Counted from the first letter of the stretch, positions 44,345 through 53,199 are shown. The stretch is DNA of 64,000 nucleotides from Herbaspirillum sp. 3R11 (GCF_004563925.1 NZ_SPNJ01000004.1:124001-188000); one strand, 5' to 3'. The notes: generated by a model not told the origin, from the sequence alone. Made by a program: numbers and translations.

Positions 44345-45042
44345 GCAAGACCGTCGTTATCCATCAGCCAGACTTTATTCCTTATCTCGGCTTCTTCCAT
44401 CGTTTCTTATCAAGTGAACTGTATCTGGTTCTGGATCACGTGCAGTTCGTCAATGGCACCTCCAGGGCATGGACTCATCGCGATAAGATCAAGACTCCTA
44501 AAGGAGCACAATGGCTGAGCGTCAGCGTGAAAAAGGCGCCGCGAGACACACCTATAAACGAAATCGAGATCTCGACTGTCGTTGACTGGCGCGCAGAAAA
44601 TCTCAGATTGCTCGAAACAAACTATCGGACGGCGCCATATTACGAAGAGATCATGCCTTATCTTCGCGAACTGTACGGCACCTCTGATACCATGCTTGCA
44701 GATTTCAATCTGCGTTCTATTCGGATGCTAATGTCGCTGCTCGATGTCGTTCGCCCGATGATTTTTTCCAGCGCGCTATCCCCCACGGGTGCAAAAAATG
44801 AACTGCTGATCGACTTGCTGAAGAAAGTTGATGCAACCCGTTATCTGTCCGGAGTTGGGGCACGCGACTACATGGACGAAACACTATTCCATCAGGCGGG
44901 TATCGACGTTGTTTGGCAGAACTTTCAACACCCTGTCTATCCGCAGCTACATGGCGACTTCGAACCCTATCTCAGCTCGGTGGATGCGCTGTTTAATTGC
45001 GGAATAGATGGTTCCCGCCGACTCCTAAGAGGAAAACAATGA
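44341..45042 (+). CDS. WbqC-family protein
   Basis: A 233-residue WbqC-like protein, recognised by the N-terminal VVIHQPDFIPYLGFFHRF, VQFVNGTSRAWTHRDKI, and the YLSGVGARDYMDE and WQNFQHPVYPQ stretches. The family occurs in O-antigen and nonulosonate loci, and its biochemical activity is not established to my knowledge. The conserved His, Asp and Arg in the first 50 residues suggest an enzyme. The start is ATG at 44341, overlapping the previous stop (ATGA), and it overlaps the PIG-L gene by 4 nt. Confidence 0.88.
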   Translation: MSKTVVIHQPDFIPYLGFFHRFLSSELYLVLDHVQFVNGTSRAWTHRDKIKTPKGAQWLSVSVKKAPRDTPINEIEISTVVDWRAENLRLLETNYRTAPYYEEIMPYLRELYGTSDTMLADFNLRSIRMLMSLLDVVRPMIFSSALSPTGAKNELLIDLLKKVDATRYLSGVGARDYMDETLFHQAGIDVVWQNFQHPVYPQLHGDFEPYLSSVDALFNCGIDGSRRLLRGKQ

Positions 45043-45671
45043 ATATTTTGGCGATTGGCGCGCATTTCGATGACGTCGAATTGGGTTGCGGAGGAGCACT
45101 GGCTCGTCATGTGGCGCAAGGCGATGATGTTTACGTCTTCGTGGCCACCGTATCGGGATTCACCAATCAATACGACCAATCGGTTCGTAGCAATGAAGTA
45201 GCCCGTGCAGAAGCCGAAGCAGCCATGAAAATTATTGGCGTCAAAGAAATGATTTGCGGCGATTTCAAAACGCTGGAAGTTGAATTTGTCGACAGCTTGA
45301 ATATACAAATACTTAAACTGGTTGAATCACTAAAAATAGATACGGTGTACGCGCACTGGACAGGCGATATTCACCACGATCATCAGGCAGTGGCGCGCGC
45401 TACGCTCCATAGTTGCCGCCATGTCCCGCGACTCGTCATGTATCGAAGCAATTGGTACCACTCGACAACAGATTTTCGCGGAAATTTTTATAGCAATATC
45501 ACTGATTTCTGGGATATCAAAGAACAGGCGATACGAGCACATGTATCTGAGATGGATCGGACAGGAGCCAAGTGGATCAATTTTTTCCGCAATGAGGCGG
45601 AAAATGCCGGTCAACGCATCGGTGTGAAATATGCGGAAGTCTTTGAGGTCGTGAAATGGCTTCAGCCTTGA
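45039..45671 (+). CDS. PIG-L family N-deacetylase
   Basis: A 210-residue LmbE/PIG-L metallo-deacetylase. The zinc site AHFDDVELGCGG (His-x-x-Asp-Asp type) lies near the N-terminus, and the later zinc/substrate motif is WTGDIHHDHQAVARA. AGGA precedes the ATG. Such enzymes remove acetyl groups from N-acetylated sugars. It overlaps the WbqC-like gene by 4 nt and the next gene by 16 nt, placing deacetylation in the same pathway. An N-acetyl sugar intermediate in this pathway is therefore likely. Confidence 0.92.
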   Translation: MNILAIGAHFDDVELGCGGALARHVAQGDDVYVFVATVSGFTNQYDQSVRSNEVARAEAEAAMKIIGVKEMICGDFKTLEVEFVDSLNIQILKLVESLKIDTVYAHWTGDIHHDHQAVARATLHSCRHVPRLVMYRSNWYHSTTDFRGNFYSNITDFWDIKEQAIRAHVSEMDRTGAKWINFFRNEAENAGQRIGVKYAEVFEVVKWLQP

Positions 45672-46525
45672 GCAAGCTTCGCCGATGCATCTCCTGGATT
45701 CTACCGCATGGAATTGTCTTGCTGCGCCAACGACGCGCCATACCGAAACCGCTACCAATACCGCACGAACTACTTGCCAGCAACAGCCTCTTTCGAGGGA
45801 AACATGGAGGGCATGCATGCGTCATATTGGGTAATGGCCCCAGCGCAAAAGAGCTTGATCTGTCGGCACTGACGGGGAAAATCGTCATTAGCGTCTCCAA
45901 CGGATATTTTCATCGCGACTATCAAACCATCGCACCTCGCTATCATTGCGTCCCACAGATTACATATGGACGCATGACCGAGGCGGACACTGTGCTTTGG
46001 TTTGAGGAAATGCATGCACATCTTGGTGACGCAGAGCTGTTTCTTAATGAAACGGAAGAAAATCTAGTGCGTCGTCACGATCTGTTCCACGGTCGGAAAG
46101 TGCATTATGTTGCGTTTCGCGAAAGTTTCGACGAACTTAGTTCGCCGGCAATTCCAGATCTGACCAAACCAATACCACGAATCGAATCCGTACCAATCAT
46201 GGCGCTAATGATTGCCATGTATCTTGGCTTCGACAAGATCGCAATGCTTGGTGTTGACCACGATCATTTCAAGAGCAAGCAATACGTCTATGCATTCGAC
46301 CTAAAGGTCCAGGCTGGCAAAGACTTTTCTGTGACACAAGATGGCGATGTTCAAACCCCTTGGCATGACGAATTTCAATCGTTGGCGCGCTTGTGGAGAC
46401 AATACCGTGCTATTGGCCGAATTGCCGCAGCCAATAACATCACGATCGTCAACGCGACCCCAGGGGGGGAGCTAGACGAATTCCCTCGGATTGCATATCG
46501 GCAATGGCTGGAGCACGAAAAGTGA
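45656..46525 (+). CDS. DUF115/GT42-like protein, possible sugar-acid transferase
   Basis: A 289-residue protein not firmly assigned. The motif CVILGNGPSAKELDLS at about residue 55, then SVSNGYFHRDY, and later MALMIAMYLGFDKIAMLGVDHDHF (in two parts) is a pattern I know from GT42 sialyltransferases (Cst type) and from DUF115/MptE-like proteins, including the Maf nonulosonate transferases of flagellin. A CMP-nonulosonate-like transferase role would fit the SpsE/F/G-like genes upstream. The N-terminus is basic. Its start overlaps the deacetylase by 16 nt and its stop overlaps the next gene by 4 nt. Confidence 0.65.
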   Translation: MASALSKLRRCISWILPHGIVLLRQRRAIPKPLPIPHELLASNSLFRGKHGGHACVILGNGPSAKELDLSALTGKIVISVSNGYFHRDYQTIAPRYHCVPQITYGRMTEADTVLWFEEMHAHLGDAELFLNETEENLVRRHDLFHGRKVHYVAFRESFDELSSPAIPDLTKPIPRIESVPIMALMIAMYLGFDKIAMLGVDHDHFKSKQYVYAFDLKVQAGKDFSVTQDGDVQTPWHDEFQSLARLWRQYRAIGRIAAANNITIVNATPGGELDEFPRIAYRQWLEHEK

Positions 46526-47367
46526 GAACTCTGGATTTGACTCTATTCGGCGTACGTACTTTCATCCAAGTTGGTAAGGATGAACGAGCCGAGCGCGAAG
46601 CGGAACATCGAGCAACTAATAACTACTTCGAGGGTGACTACGAAAACTGGCAATCCGCGCTGGCCGACGCGCGCGGTTACGACCAACCTACGATCCTGCA
46701 GAAAGCCGTTATCGCGACGAGAACGGTACAGCATGGGGAAGCAGCATATGAGAGAGACACCGTCGTTTATAAAACACCTGCTTACTCCCATCCGCAGTTG
46801 ACATGGCTTCTCTATGCGGCATCGCGCTCACATGGAAAACTTCATGTGTTGGACTTTGGAGGTGCCTTAGGAAGCACCTATCATCAACACCACCACGCTT
46901 TGAATCATCTGCCGGACTTGCTCTGGGGAGTCGTCGAGCAGGCGCACTATGTGGAAGCAGGGCGTTCGGAATTTTCTGATCAGCATCTTAGCTTCCATTT
47001 TTCATTGAAAGAATGCTCGGCAGCAGTTACGCCTAACTTCGGCCTCTTGTCGGCCACTTTACAATATCTCGAAAAACCTTATCAACAGCTGGAAGAAATG
47101 CTGTCCCTTGGACTGCCTTATCTCTTGCTGGACAAGACGTTGGCACATCGGCTTGGTCGCGACAGATTGGTCGTACAGCATGTCCCATCGTGGATCTACG
47201 ACGCCAGCTATCCTGTATGGCTATTAGACGCAGATAGACTAGAGAAGCTGTTCTCTCAATACGACTATAAAATCGGCGATACGTTTGATCCCTACCCCGG
47301 CAGTACAGTACAAGTCGATGATTTTTGTTCGGCATATTCAAGCTGGTTTCTTGAAAAACGTTTTTAA
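46522..47367 (+). CDS. TIGR04325-type putative methyltransferase
   Basis: A protein of about 281 residues of the putative methyltransferase family labelled TIGR04325, often found in O-antigen and nonulosonate loci. LHVLDFGGALGSTYHQHH resembles a SAM-binding strand-loop, and LLSATLQYLEKP is also typical. The GTG at 46522 has GGAG eight bases upstream and makes a GTGA overlap. An in-frame ATG at 46504 with no ribosome site would add six residues. Methyl transfer has not been shown for this family as far as I know. Confidence 0.8.
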   Translation: MRTLDLTLFGVRTFIQVGKDERAEREAEHRATNNYFEGDYENWQSALADARGYDQPTILQKAVIATRTVQHGEAAYERDTVVYKTPAYSHPQLTWLLYAASRSHGKLHVLDFGGALGSTYHQHHHALNHLPDLLWGVVEQAHYVEAGRSEFSDQHLSFHFSLKECSAAVTPNFGLLSATLQYLEKPYQQLEEMLSLGLPYLLLDKTLAHRLGRDRLVVQHVPSWIYDASYPVWLLDADRLEKLFSQYDYKIGDTFDPYPGSTVQVDDFCSAYSSWFLEKRF

Positions 47368-47381
47368 GCATCATTGCAGAC

Positions 47382-48257
47382 ATGACCATTTACGTTCTAA
47401 TTCCTGTATTTAATCGCGTACAACATACTCGACGTGTAATCGACGCCCTACGCCAACAGAGCCTGGCTCCAGAACTCAATATTGTCGTCATCAATGACGG
47501 ATCGACTGATGACACTGCAACTTACCTTTCGCAGCAAAAGGATGTCGTCGAACTGCGCGGAAACGGAAGTCTCTGGTGGGGAGGAGCGATTCAGAAAGGG
47601 CTTGCATATGCGCTAGCGCGTCAACGACCGAATGACTACGTATTATTTCTCAACAACGACACTTGGTTTGAGCCAGATTATGTGGAAACGTTAATGCGCG
47701 TAAGCAAAGAAGGAGGCGGTGCCGCTGTTGGAAGCGTAATACACGAAGACGACAAAGACCCTCCAATTGTCAGTATTGGTCCTCGTATCAATCTCAATCG
47801 CATTGCGGTATGGGACTTGTTCAATGAACTATCTCCGGATCAAATTCGTTCCCCCGCGCCGACCTACAAGGTAGATGCATTGTCAGGGCGTGGCACGCTA
47901 TATCCAATTGAGCTATTTGAACTGTACGGACAAATGCGTCCGTTTTGGTTGCCCCATTATTTGGCTGACTATGAAATTGCGATGCGTTTTGGTCGTGCCG
48001 GCGTGCCGCTATTGGTCAGTAGCCATGCAGCCGTCTACTCCCCTCCTGTGTACGGTAACGATGTCTCCAGCATGAACTGGTGGGATCGCCTTTTTAGTCC
48101 GCGCTCATCGAGTAATATAATTCGCCGTCTGGCATTTTACATGCTGGTCGGGTCACCTCTTCAACGCTTGACCGCGCCATTGCGCATGACATGCTTTGCC
48201 GCTTTGCGTGCCTTGCAACAATTTAAAATTAACCAAAAAGAGAGTTCCCCAAAATGA
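47382..48257 (+). CDS. Family 2 glycosyltransferase
   Basis: A 291-residue GT-A glycosyltransferase. VLIPVFNRVQHTRRVIDAL opens the fold, INDGSTDDT follows, and the metal-binding triad is NNDTW instead of DxD, as in rhamnosyl/galactofuranosyl-type GT2 members. LWWGGAIQKG after GNGS is also typical of that branch. The C-terminus is basic and hydrophobic, suggesting membrane association. It overlaps the following methyltransferase gene by 4 nt. Donor and acceptor are unknown. Confidence 0.9.
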   Translation: MTIYVLIPVFNRVQHTRRVIDALRQQSLAPELNIVVINDGSTDDTATYLSQQKDVVELRGNGSLWWGGAIQKGLAYALARQRPNDYVLFLNNDTWFEPDYVETLMRVSKEGGGAAVGSVIHEDDKDPPIVSIGPRINLNRIAVWDLFNELSPDQIRSPAPTYKVDALSGRGTLYPIELFELYGQMRPFWLPHYLADYEIAMRFGRAGVPLLVSSHAAVYSPPVYGNDVSSMNWWDRLFSPRSSSNIIRRLAFYMLVGSPLQRLTAPLRMTCFAALRALQQFKINQKESSPK

Positions 48258-49264
48258 ATACTGCCGCTCCCACCATTTGTATCGTTTGCGGTAGCGGCAT
48301 GAGCGTCTTCATTGACAAAATCTGGGACGATCGCTATGGATGCCCAGGGGTGTTTTCAATCCAGCGCTGTCACATATGTACTCAGATGGCTACGACTCCT
48401 CCGTTAAAGGAGTCAGATCTTCCAGCGTTGTACAGCACTTATTACCCGCGTCGCAGCGTCGAATTTGAAGGTCTTGAGAAAGAGGCTTCGAAAGTCCTTG
48501 AACCTCATGCCAAGACACGACGTTGGTTTGCCGGAACAGACAATCAGGGCCATTACCTGGCAAAACCTGGCCAAAAGGTTTTGGACATTGGTAGCGGCTC
48601 TTGCCTCTCGCTTCTTGAACAACGTAATCTCGGCGTGGAAGGATATGGCGTCGAAGCTGATCCGAATGTCCGTCGAATAGCCGATCATTTCGGTTTGCGC
48701 GTGCATGTCGGCAGCATCCATGATCAACCGTTCCCCGGCGAGACTTTCGATATGATCGTATTGAATCAGGTGATCGAACATGTACCGGATCCAGAGGCAT
48801 TAATGCTGAACATCCGCCATCGTTTGAAGCCGGATGGTCGGGCGGTAATGTCCTTTCCGAATGCCGCTTCGCTACAACGTAAACTGTCTGGACACAAGTG
48901 GATCAACTGGCATGTGCCGTACCATCAGCACCACTTCAATCGACAGTCGTTCCGTAAGCTGGCAGAAAAGACCGGTTACGAAGTGATCAGCGCTCGGACT
49001 ATTACACCCAATCTTTGGTCCGTTCTTCAACTCCGTGCGATGGCTGAAAACACAACAGAAGGCCAGGCCTCCGGCGGATGGTCGTCCGGAAGTGTTGCGG
49101 CACAGCGCATCAGTTTCGTTACACGCGTCAAAAGGGGTCTCGCGCGCCGTATGAGCAAGCTCCTCACTTTTGCAATGATTGTCGTCAATCGTACCGTGGA
49201 TATGCTGGGACAAGGTGATAGTCTGCTGGTTGAATTGCGTGCCCGCCCGGATACAAATAAATAA
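48254..49264 (+). CDS. Class I SAM methyltransferase with N-terminal zinc motif
   Basis: A 336-residue methyltransferase. The N-terminus has two CxxC pairs (C9/C12 and C39/C42), a treble-clef-like zinc site seen in sugar C- and O-methyltransferases. The SAM motif is VLDIGSGSCLSLLEQRNL, with MIVLNQVIEHVPDPEALM as the second motif. Residues 265-336 form a basic, partly hydrophobic tail. It sits between two glycosyltransferase genes and probably methylates a sugar of the polysaccharide or a nucleotide-sugar precursor. Confidence 0.9.
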   Translation: MNTAAPTICIVCGSGMSVFIDKIWDDRYGCPGVFSIQRCHICTQMATTPPLKESDLPALYSTYYPRRSVEFEGLEKEASKVLEPHAKTRRWFAGTDNQGHYLAKPGQKVLDIGSGSCLSLLEQRNLGVEGYGVEADPNVRRIADHFGLRVHVGSIHDQPFPGETFDMIVLNQVIEHVPDPEALMLNIRHRLKPDGRAVMSFPNAASLQRKLSGHKWINWHVPYHQHHFNRQSFRKLAEKTGYEVISARTITPNLWSVLQLRAMAENTTEGQASGGWSSGSVAAQRISFVTRVKRGLARRMSKLLTFAMIVVNRTVDMLGQGDSLLVELRARPDTNK

Positions 49265-49270
49265 CACATC

Positions 49271-50404
49271 ATGCGTATCGCTATACTAGACACCTACTAC
49301 GCCAAGTTTCTGAAGGCGCACTATCAGCGCAATAAAGGCCTCAAACATCAAAGTGCAGACGCACAGAGAGCCTCCCTGCTAGAGGCCGCTTTCGGCACAT
49401 CGGATTTCTATTCTCGGCACCTTAACGAGATGGGGCACGAAGTAATCGATGTAATCGCGAATTGCGTACCTTTGCAAGATACCTGGGCCCGGGAGAACGC
49501 GGTGCCATTTAGCGCTTTCGCCCTTAAGCTCCCCCACCGCACTTTCCGGCTGCCAGTCATCGGCAGGCGATTGGCAGCGCTACCGGGTCTGATGGAGGTC
49601 GCGATTGCTCAAATACGGGCATTCAAACCGGACGTTCTATATTGTCAGGATCTGAGTTTTTTTCCGGGCGACGTTTTACGTGAATTGAAAAAAGACGTTG
49701 GTCTCATCGTGGGCCAGATTGCCTGCCCGCTTCCTCCGCAATCATTTCTCGATGGCTACGATCTGATTCTGACCTCATTCCCTCATTTTGTAGACCGGCT
49801 CAAGGCGCTGGGAATTGCCTCGGAATACTTCAAGATCGGTTTCGATACACGCGTACTTGATTTGTTGGGTAATGTAGACAAGGACGTGGATATAAGTTTT
49901 GTCGGCGGCATCAGTCGACATCATGGGAAAGCGATCCCTCTGCTGGAACATCTTGCAAAAACAACCCCGATCGAGTTTTTTGGTTACGGTGCAAAAACAT
50001 TGCCACGCAATTCGCTGATTCGCAAGCGGCACAACGGTGAAGTCTGGGGTCTGAACATGTATAAGGCTTTGGCACGCAGCAGAATCACATTGAACCGCCA
50101 TATCAATGTCGCCGAAAACAATGCCAATAATATGCGACTGTTTGAAGCAACAGGCGTAGGTACACTGCTCCTTACTGACCGCAAGGACAATTTGAGCGAG
50201 CTGTTCGAAGTCGGGAAAGAAGTTGTCGCCTACTCTAGCCAAGAAGAGGCGGCAGAATTAATCCGTTATTACATCGACCATCCTGCCGAAGCCAAGGCTA
50301 TCACCCTTGCCGGTCAGAAACGTACGCTGTCCGAGCATACCTACGCCCATCGAATGAAAGAGCTGGCCCCCATTCTCGAGCGCCACTACCGGAGCAAACG
50401 ATGA
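49271..50404 (+). CDS. CgeB-like glycosyltransferase
   Basis: A 377-residue GT-B protein of the CgeB/DUF3880-like group. The Rossmann-type N-terminal half ends near LTSFPHFVDRLKALG. The C-terminal half has DISFVGGISRHHGKAIPLLEHL, then ITLNRHINVAENNANNMRLFEATGVGTLLLTD (in parts) with the family's asparagine-rich nucleotide-binding stretch and EVVAYSSQEEAAELIRYY. It overlaps the next methyltransferase gene by 4 nt. Its ATG has no clear Shine-Dalgarno, so it may depend on translation of the upstream gene six bases away. Confidence 0.85.
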   Translation: MRIAILDTYYAKFLKAHYQRNKGLKHQSADAQRASLLEAAFGTSDFYSRHLNEMGHEVIDVIANCVPLQDTWARENAVPFSAFALKLPHRTFRLPVIGRRLAALPGLMEVAIAQIRAFKPDVLYCQDLSFFPGDVLRELKKDVGLIVGQIACPLPPQSFLDGYDLILTSFPHFVDRLKALGIASEYFKIGFDTRVLDLLGNVDKDVDISFVGGISRHHGKAIPLLEHLAKTTPIEFFGYGAKTLPRNSLIRKRHNGEVWGLNMYKALARSRITLNRHINVAENNANNMRLFEATGVGTLLLTDRKDNLSELFEVGKEVVAYSSQEEAAELIRYYIDHPAEAKAITLAGQKRTLSEHTYAHRMKELAPILERHYRSKR

Positions 50405-51219
50405 CGGCATCGCTTCGAAAAATACTCGGCCGCTTCCCTCGGCTAAAGCAATTTTTGCGTAAAGTGCATCAGCGTTTATTCTCTGGGAGTTCAGTATCTT
50501 CGTCGTATGAACAGATTCAAGTGAGTCGCGTCGACCAGGAAACCAGTCGCTTGCGTTCTTCTTGGCAATCTGAATTATTGCCGGCACGGCAACGAGAACT
50601 GGTGGAGCGACAGCTAGCGGAATATCGCCGGGGTAAATCCATCGACGTATTCGACGTGATGGTTTCGGCCCTACAGAAAATCGCTGCGCAATCCAGCTGC
50701 AGAAGCCTACTGGAAGTTGGATGTTCGAGTGCATTTTATTCAGAAGTACTCAAGATCAAGCAACTACCCTTCGTGTATAGTGGATGCGATTATTCTCCTG
50801 CGTTTATTGATCTCGGGAGAAAATGCCATCCCGATATTCCGCTGTCGGTACAGGATGCGACGGCCTTGAGTTTCGGTGATGAGGCCTTTGACGTTGTTGT
50901 TTCAGGTTGCTGCCTGCTTCACATTCCAGAATTTGAAAAAGCAATCGCAGAAACCGCGCGGGTAGCGAAGGAATTTGCGATATTTCACCGAACACCTGTG
51001 GTCGAAGGCCTTCCCCATCAATATTTTCGAAAACAAGCTTATGGGGTGGAGACAGTGGAGATACATTTTAACGAGATAGAGTTGTTAGATATGCTCCGGC
51101 GTTATAGCCTGGAATGCATCGACACATTTACACTCTCTCGTGAGCCTGATCCTGCCACTGCCGGCGCATGGCACGCCAACCGAACCTATGTCTGTAGGAA
51201 AATGCACAATGCAAGTTAA
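50401..51219 (+). CDS. Class I SAM-dependent methyltransferase
   Basis: A 272-residue methyltransferase. After a basic N-terminus (about 80 residues) comes the SAM-binding SLLEVGCSSAFYSEVL, then YSGCDYSPAFIDLG, DATALSFGDEAFDVVVSGCCLLHI (in parts) and a C-terminal substrate domain. It lies between two transferase genes, overlapping the previous one by 4 nt and the next by 11 nt. It may add a methyl group to the growing or finished chain, possibly as a terminal cap read by Wzt, but no motif reveals the acceptor. Confidence 0.88.
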   Translation: MTASLRKILGRFPRLKQFLRKVHQRLFSGSSVSSSYEQIQVSRVDQETSRLRSSWQSELLPARQRELVERQLAEYRRGKSIDVFDVMVSALQKIAAQSSCRSLLEVGCSSAFYSEVLKIKQLPFVYSGCDYSPAFIDLGRKCHPDIPLSVQDATALSFGDEAFDVVVSGCCLLHIPEFEKAIAETARVAKEFAIFHRTPVVEGLPHQYFRKQAYGVETVEIHFNEIELLDMLRRYSLECIDTFTLSREPDPATAGAWHANRTYVCRKMHNAS

Positions 51220-52189
51220 GCCTCATTATTTTTGCACTTTGTTTGACAGTGGCTATCTGTTCAAAGGGGTTGCGATGTTGCGCAGCCTAGCTCAGCATTG
51301 CCCGGGCGCCAATGTCTTCGTGCTGTGCATGGACGAACAAACCCAACGCGTTCTGGAACGGCTTAACCTAACATTCATTACATGCATCCCGCTGCGCGAC
51401 ATTGAAAACGATGATCTCCGCAAAGCAAAGGCCGACCGGGGCGTAGCCGAGTATTGCTGGACGCTGTCGCCTTGTCTGCCGCACTATGTGCTTGAGAAGA
51501 ATCCGGATATTGACTTCATTACTTATCTTGATGCAGATCTTCTTTTTTATTCTTCCATTGCACCTCTTTTTGAAGAAATAGGTAGCGCATCGATCGCCAT
51601 CATCGAACATCGTTTTTCGCCTCGTTTGCAGGACCGAGAGGTCAATGGTCGCTTTTGCGTCGAATGGGTTAGTTTCCGCCGAGACGAGCAAGGCATGGCC
51701 TGTTTGAACCGCTGGCGCGAGCAGTGTATCGAATGGTGTTATTACCGCCTGGAAGAAGGCCGGATGGGGGATCAAAAGTACCTTGATGAGTGGCCTGAAC
51801 GCTATTCATCCTGCCATATCTTACTGCACCCAGGCGCAGGAATAGCTCCTTGGAATTACTCGCAATATTATTTTGATCTTGACGAAGCCGGGCATATCAC
51901 CGTAGATGGCAACCCATTGATTTTCTATCACTTCCATCAATTTCAGTTGCTGGAGAATCATAAGTTTGACCGGCTGTCGAGCTTCTACACCTCAGAGTGC
52001 AAAGAGCCTGAGTTGATCTACGATGCCTACGAACAAGAGCTTACAACCATTATTGGCGAAGTAACTACGCTGTTCCCCTCTTTCAAGGCTGGCCTAAAAC
52101 CTATATCGACAGTTACCACCCGCCGCTGGATACAGCAATTCGTTCCGATGTGGTTCAAGGAAATCGCGCGAAAATTCATCCGCTATTGA
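51209..52189 (+). CDS. GT8-like glycosyltransferase
   Basis: A 326-residue nucleotide-diphospho-sugar transferase-fold protein. YLFKGVAMLRSLAQHCP is the N-terminal helix typical of GT8-like enzymes, FITYLDADLLFYSS carries the DxD metal motif, and GDQKYLDEWP and FYHFHQFQ are also present. ATG 51209, preceded by AGGA, gives the conserved beginning; upstream in-frame starts lie inside the methyltransferase gene. The cysteine- and tryptophan-rich centre is unusual but shared with relatives in O-antigen loci. Confidence 0.85.
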   Translation: MQVKPHYFCTLFDSGYLFKGVAMLRSLAQHCPGANVFVLCMDEQTQRVLERLNLTFITCIPLRDIENDDLRKAKADRGVAEYCWTLSPCLPHYVLEKNPDIDFITYLDADLLFYSSIAPLFEEIGSASIAIIEHRFSPRLQDREVNGRFCVEWVSFRRDEQGMACLNRWREQCIEWCYYRLEEGRMGDQKYLDEWPERYSSCHILLHPGAGIAPWNYSQYYFDLDEAGHITVDGNPLIFYHFHQFQLLENHKFDRLSSFYTSECKEPELIYDAYEQELTTIIGEVTTLFPSFKAGLKPISTVTTRRWIQQFVPMWFKEIARKFIRY

Positions 52190-52197
52190 AAACGCCA

Positions 52198-52971
52198 ATG
52201 ACACCAGTTGCACAAAAACCTCTCACCATCTCTGTCATCACGGTTTGCTTCAACAGCGCACAAACGCTTGAAACGGCGCTTCAGTCAGTCGTCGGCCAGA
52301 CCTGGCCTCACGTTGAACACATCGTTATCGACGGTGGTTCCAAGGACGGCACTTCAGAAATCCTTGAACGGTTTCGTCCTCATCTGGCGCAGATCGTCAG
52401 TGAACGGGACAAAGGGATCTACGATGCGATGAATAAGGGCCTGGCCCGTGCAAGCGGCGATGTCATTTGCTTTTTGAATGCTGACGATCAGTACGCCTCA
52501 CCGGAGGTGTTGTCTGACGTTGCCCGACTGATGGGCCCGAGCTCGTTGGATGCAGTGATGGGAGATGTGTCCTTCTTTCATCCCGAGAACCCCGACAAGA
52601 TTGTCAGACGCTACAGATCAGATCGCTTCCATCCCGATCGTCTCGCCTACGGCTGGATGCCGGCGCACCCCGCGTTGTTCCTGCGGCGCAGTGTGACTGA
52701 ACGCGTCGGGAAATTCAAAGACGACTATAAAATCGCTGGTGATTTTGAGTTTATCGTACGAGCCTTCACGGGTACAAACCTGTCCTATCGTCACGTTCCC
52801 GAAGTGATGGTGAAAATGCAGACAGGCGGAGTCAGCACCGCAGGCTTGCGAGCAAAGATTCAGTTAAATAAGGAAGTGTTGCGCGCGTGTCGGGAAAATG
52901 GCATCCGCACTAATATGCTGAAGATTCTATCCAAATATCCAGCCAAGCTTCTTGAACTTGTAATGAAGTAG
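52198..52971 (+). CDS. Family 2 glycosyltransferase (WcaA/WfgS-like)
   Basis: A 257-residue GT2 enzyme. ISVITVCFNSAQTLETALQS opens the GT-A fold. HIVIDGGSKDGTSEIL, SERDKGIYDAMNKGLARASG and the metal motif LNADDQY are the hallmark of this subfamily, and AHPALFLRRSV and AGDFEFIVRAF form the acceptor side. ATG 52198 is preferred to a longer frame inside the upstream gene. It is the last gene of the rightward polysaccharide operon, followed by two inverted repeats. Confidence 0.92.
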   Translation: MTPVAQKPLTISVITVCFNSAQTLETALQSVVGQTWPHVEHIVIDGGSKDGTSEILERFRPHLAQIVSERDKGIYDAMNKGLARASGDVICFLNADDQYASPEVLSDVARLMGPSSLDAVMGDVSFFHPENPDKIVRRYRSDRFHPDRLAYGWMPAHPALFLRRSVTERVGKFKDDYKIAGDFEFIVRAFTGTNLSYRHVPEVMVKMQTGGVSTAGLRAKIQLNKEVLRACRENGIRTNMLKILSKYPAKLLELVMK

Positions 52972-52985
52972 TCCAGGATGCGTCT

Positions 52986-53014
52986 AGCGACGCTCCCCAC
53001 CGCCTGCCGTCGCT
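52986..53014 (+). terminator. Inverted repeat after the rightward operon
   Basis: AGCGACG (52986-52992) pairs with CGTCGCT (53008-53014) over a 15-base loop, 15 bases past the last gene's stop. There is no U-tract, so an intrinsic terminator is uncertain. Confidence 0.4.
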
Positions 53015-53040
53015 GAAATACAGCCGCCAGGCAACCAACG

Positions 53041-53066
53041 ATCTGATGTTGTTGGCACCATCAGAT
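53041..53066. terminator. Hairpin between the convergent polysaccharide operons
   Basis: ATCTGATG (53041-53048) and CATCAGAT (53059-53066) form a perfect 8-bp stem with a 10-base loop in the 228-bp gap between the convergent operons. It could terminate either strand weakly. No coding sequence was recognised in the gap. Confidence 0.45.
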
Positions 53067-53199
53067 TCCTCCATTGCACTGCGTAGTTACTGCGGTTCGC
53101 AAACCATACCCTCACACAACCGGCATCCATTCAAGGCATTTATAGCCGTCCTGAACGGGCGTCGTCGTGTCTCGAAGGCGCCGTACCGGCAAGCACTTG

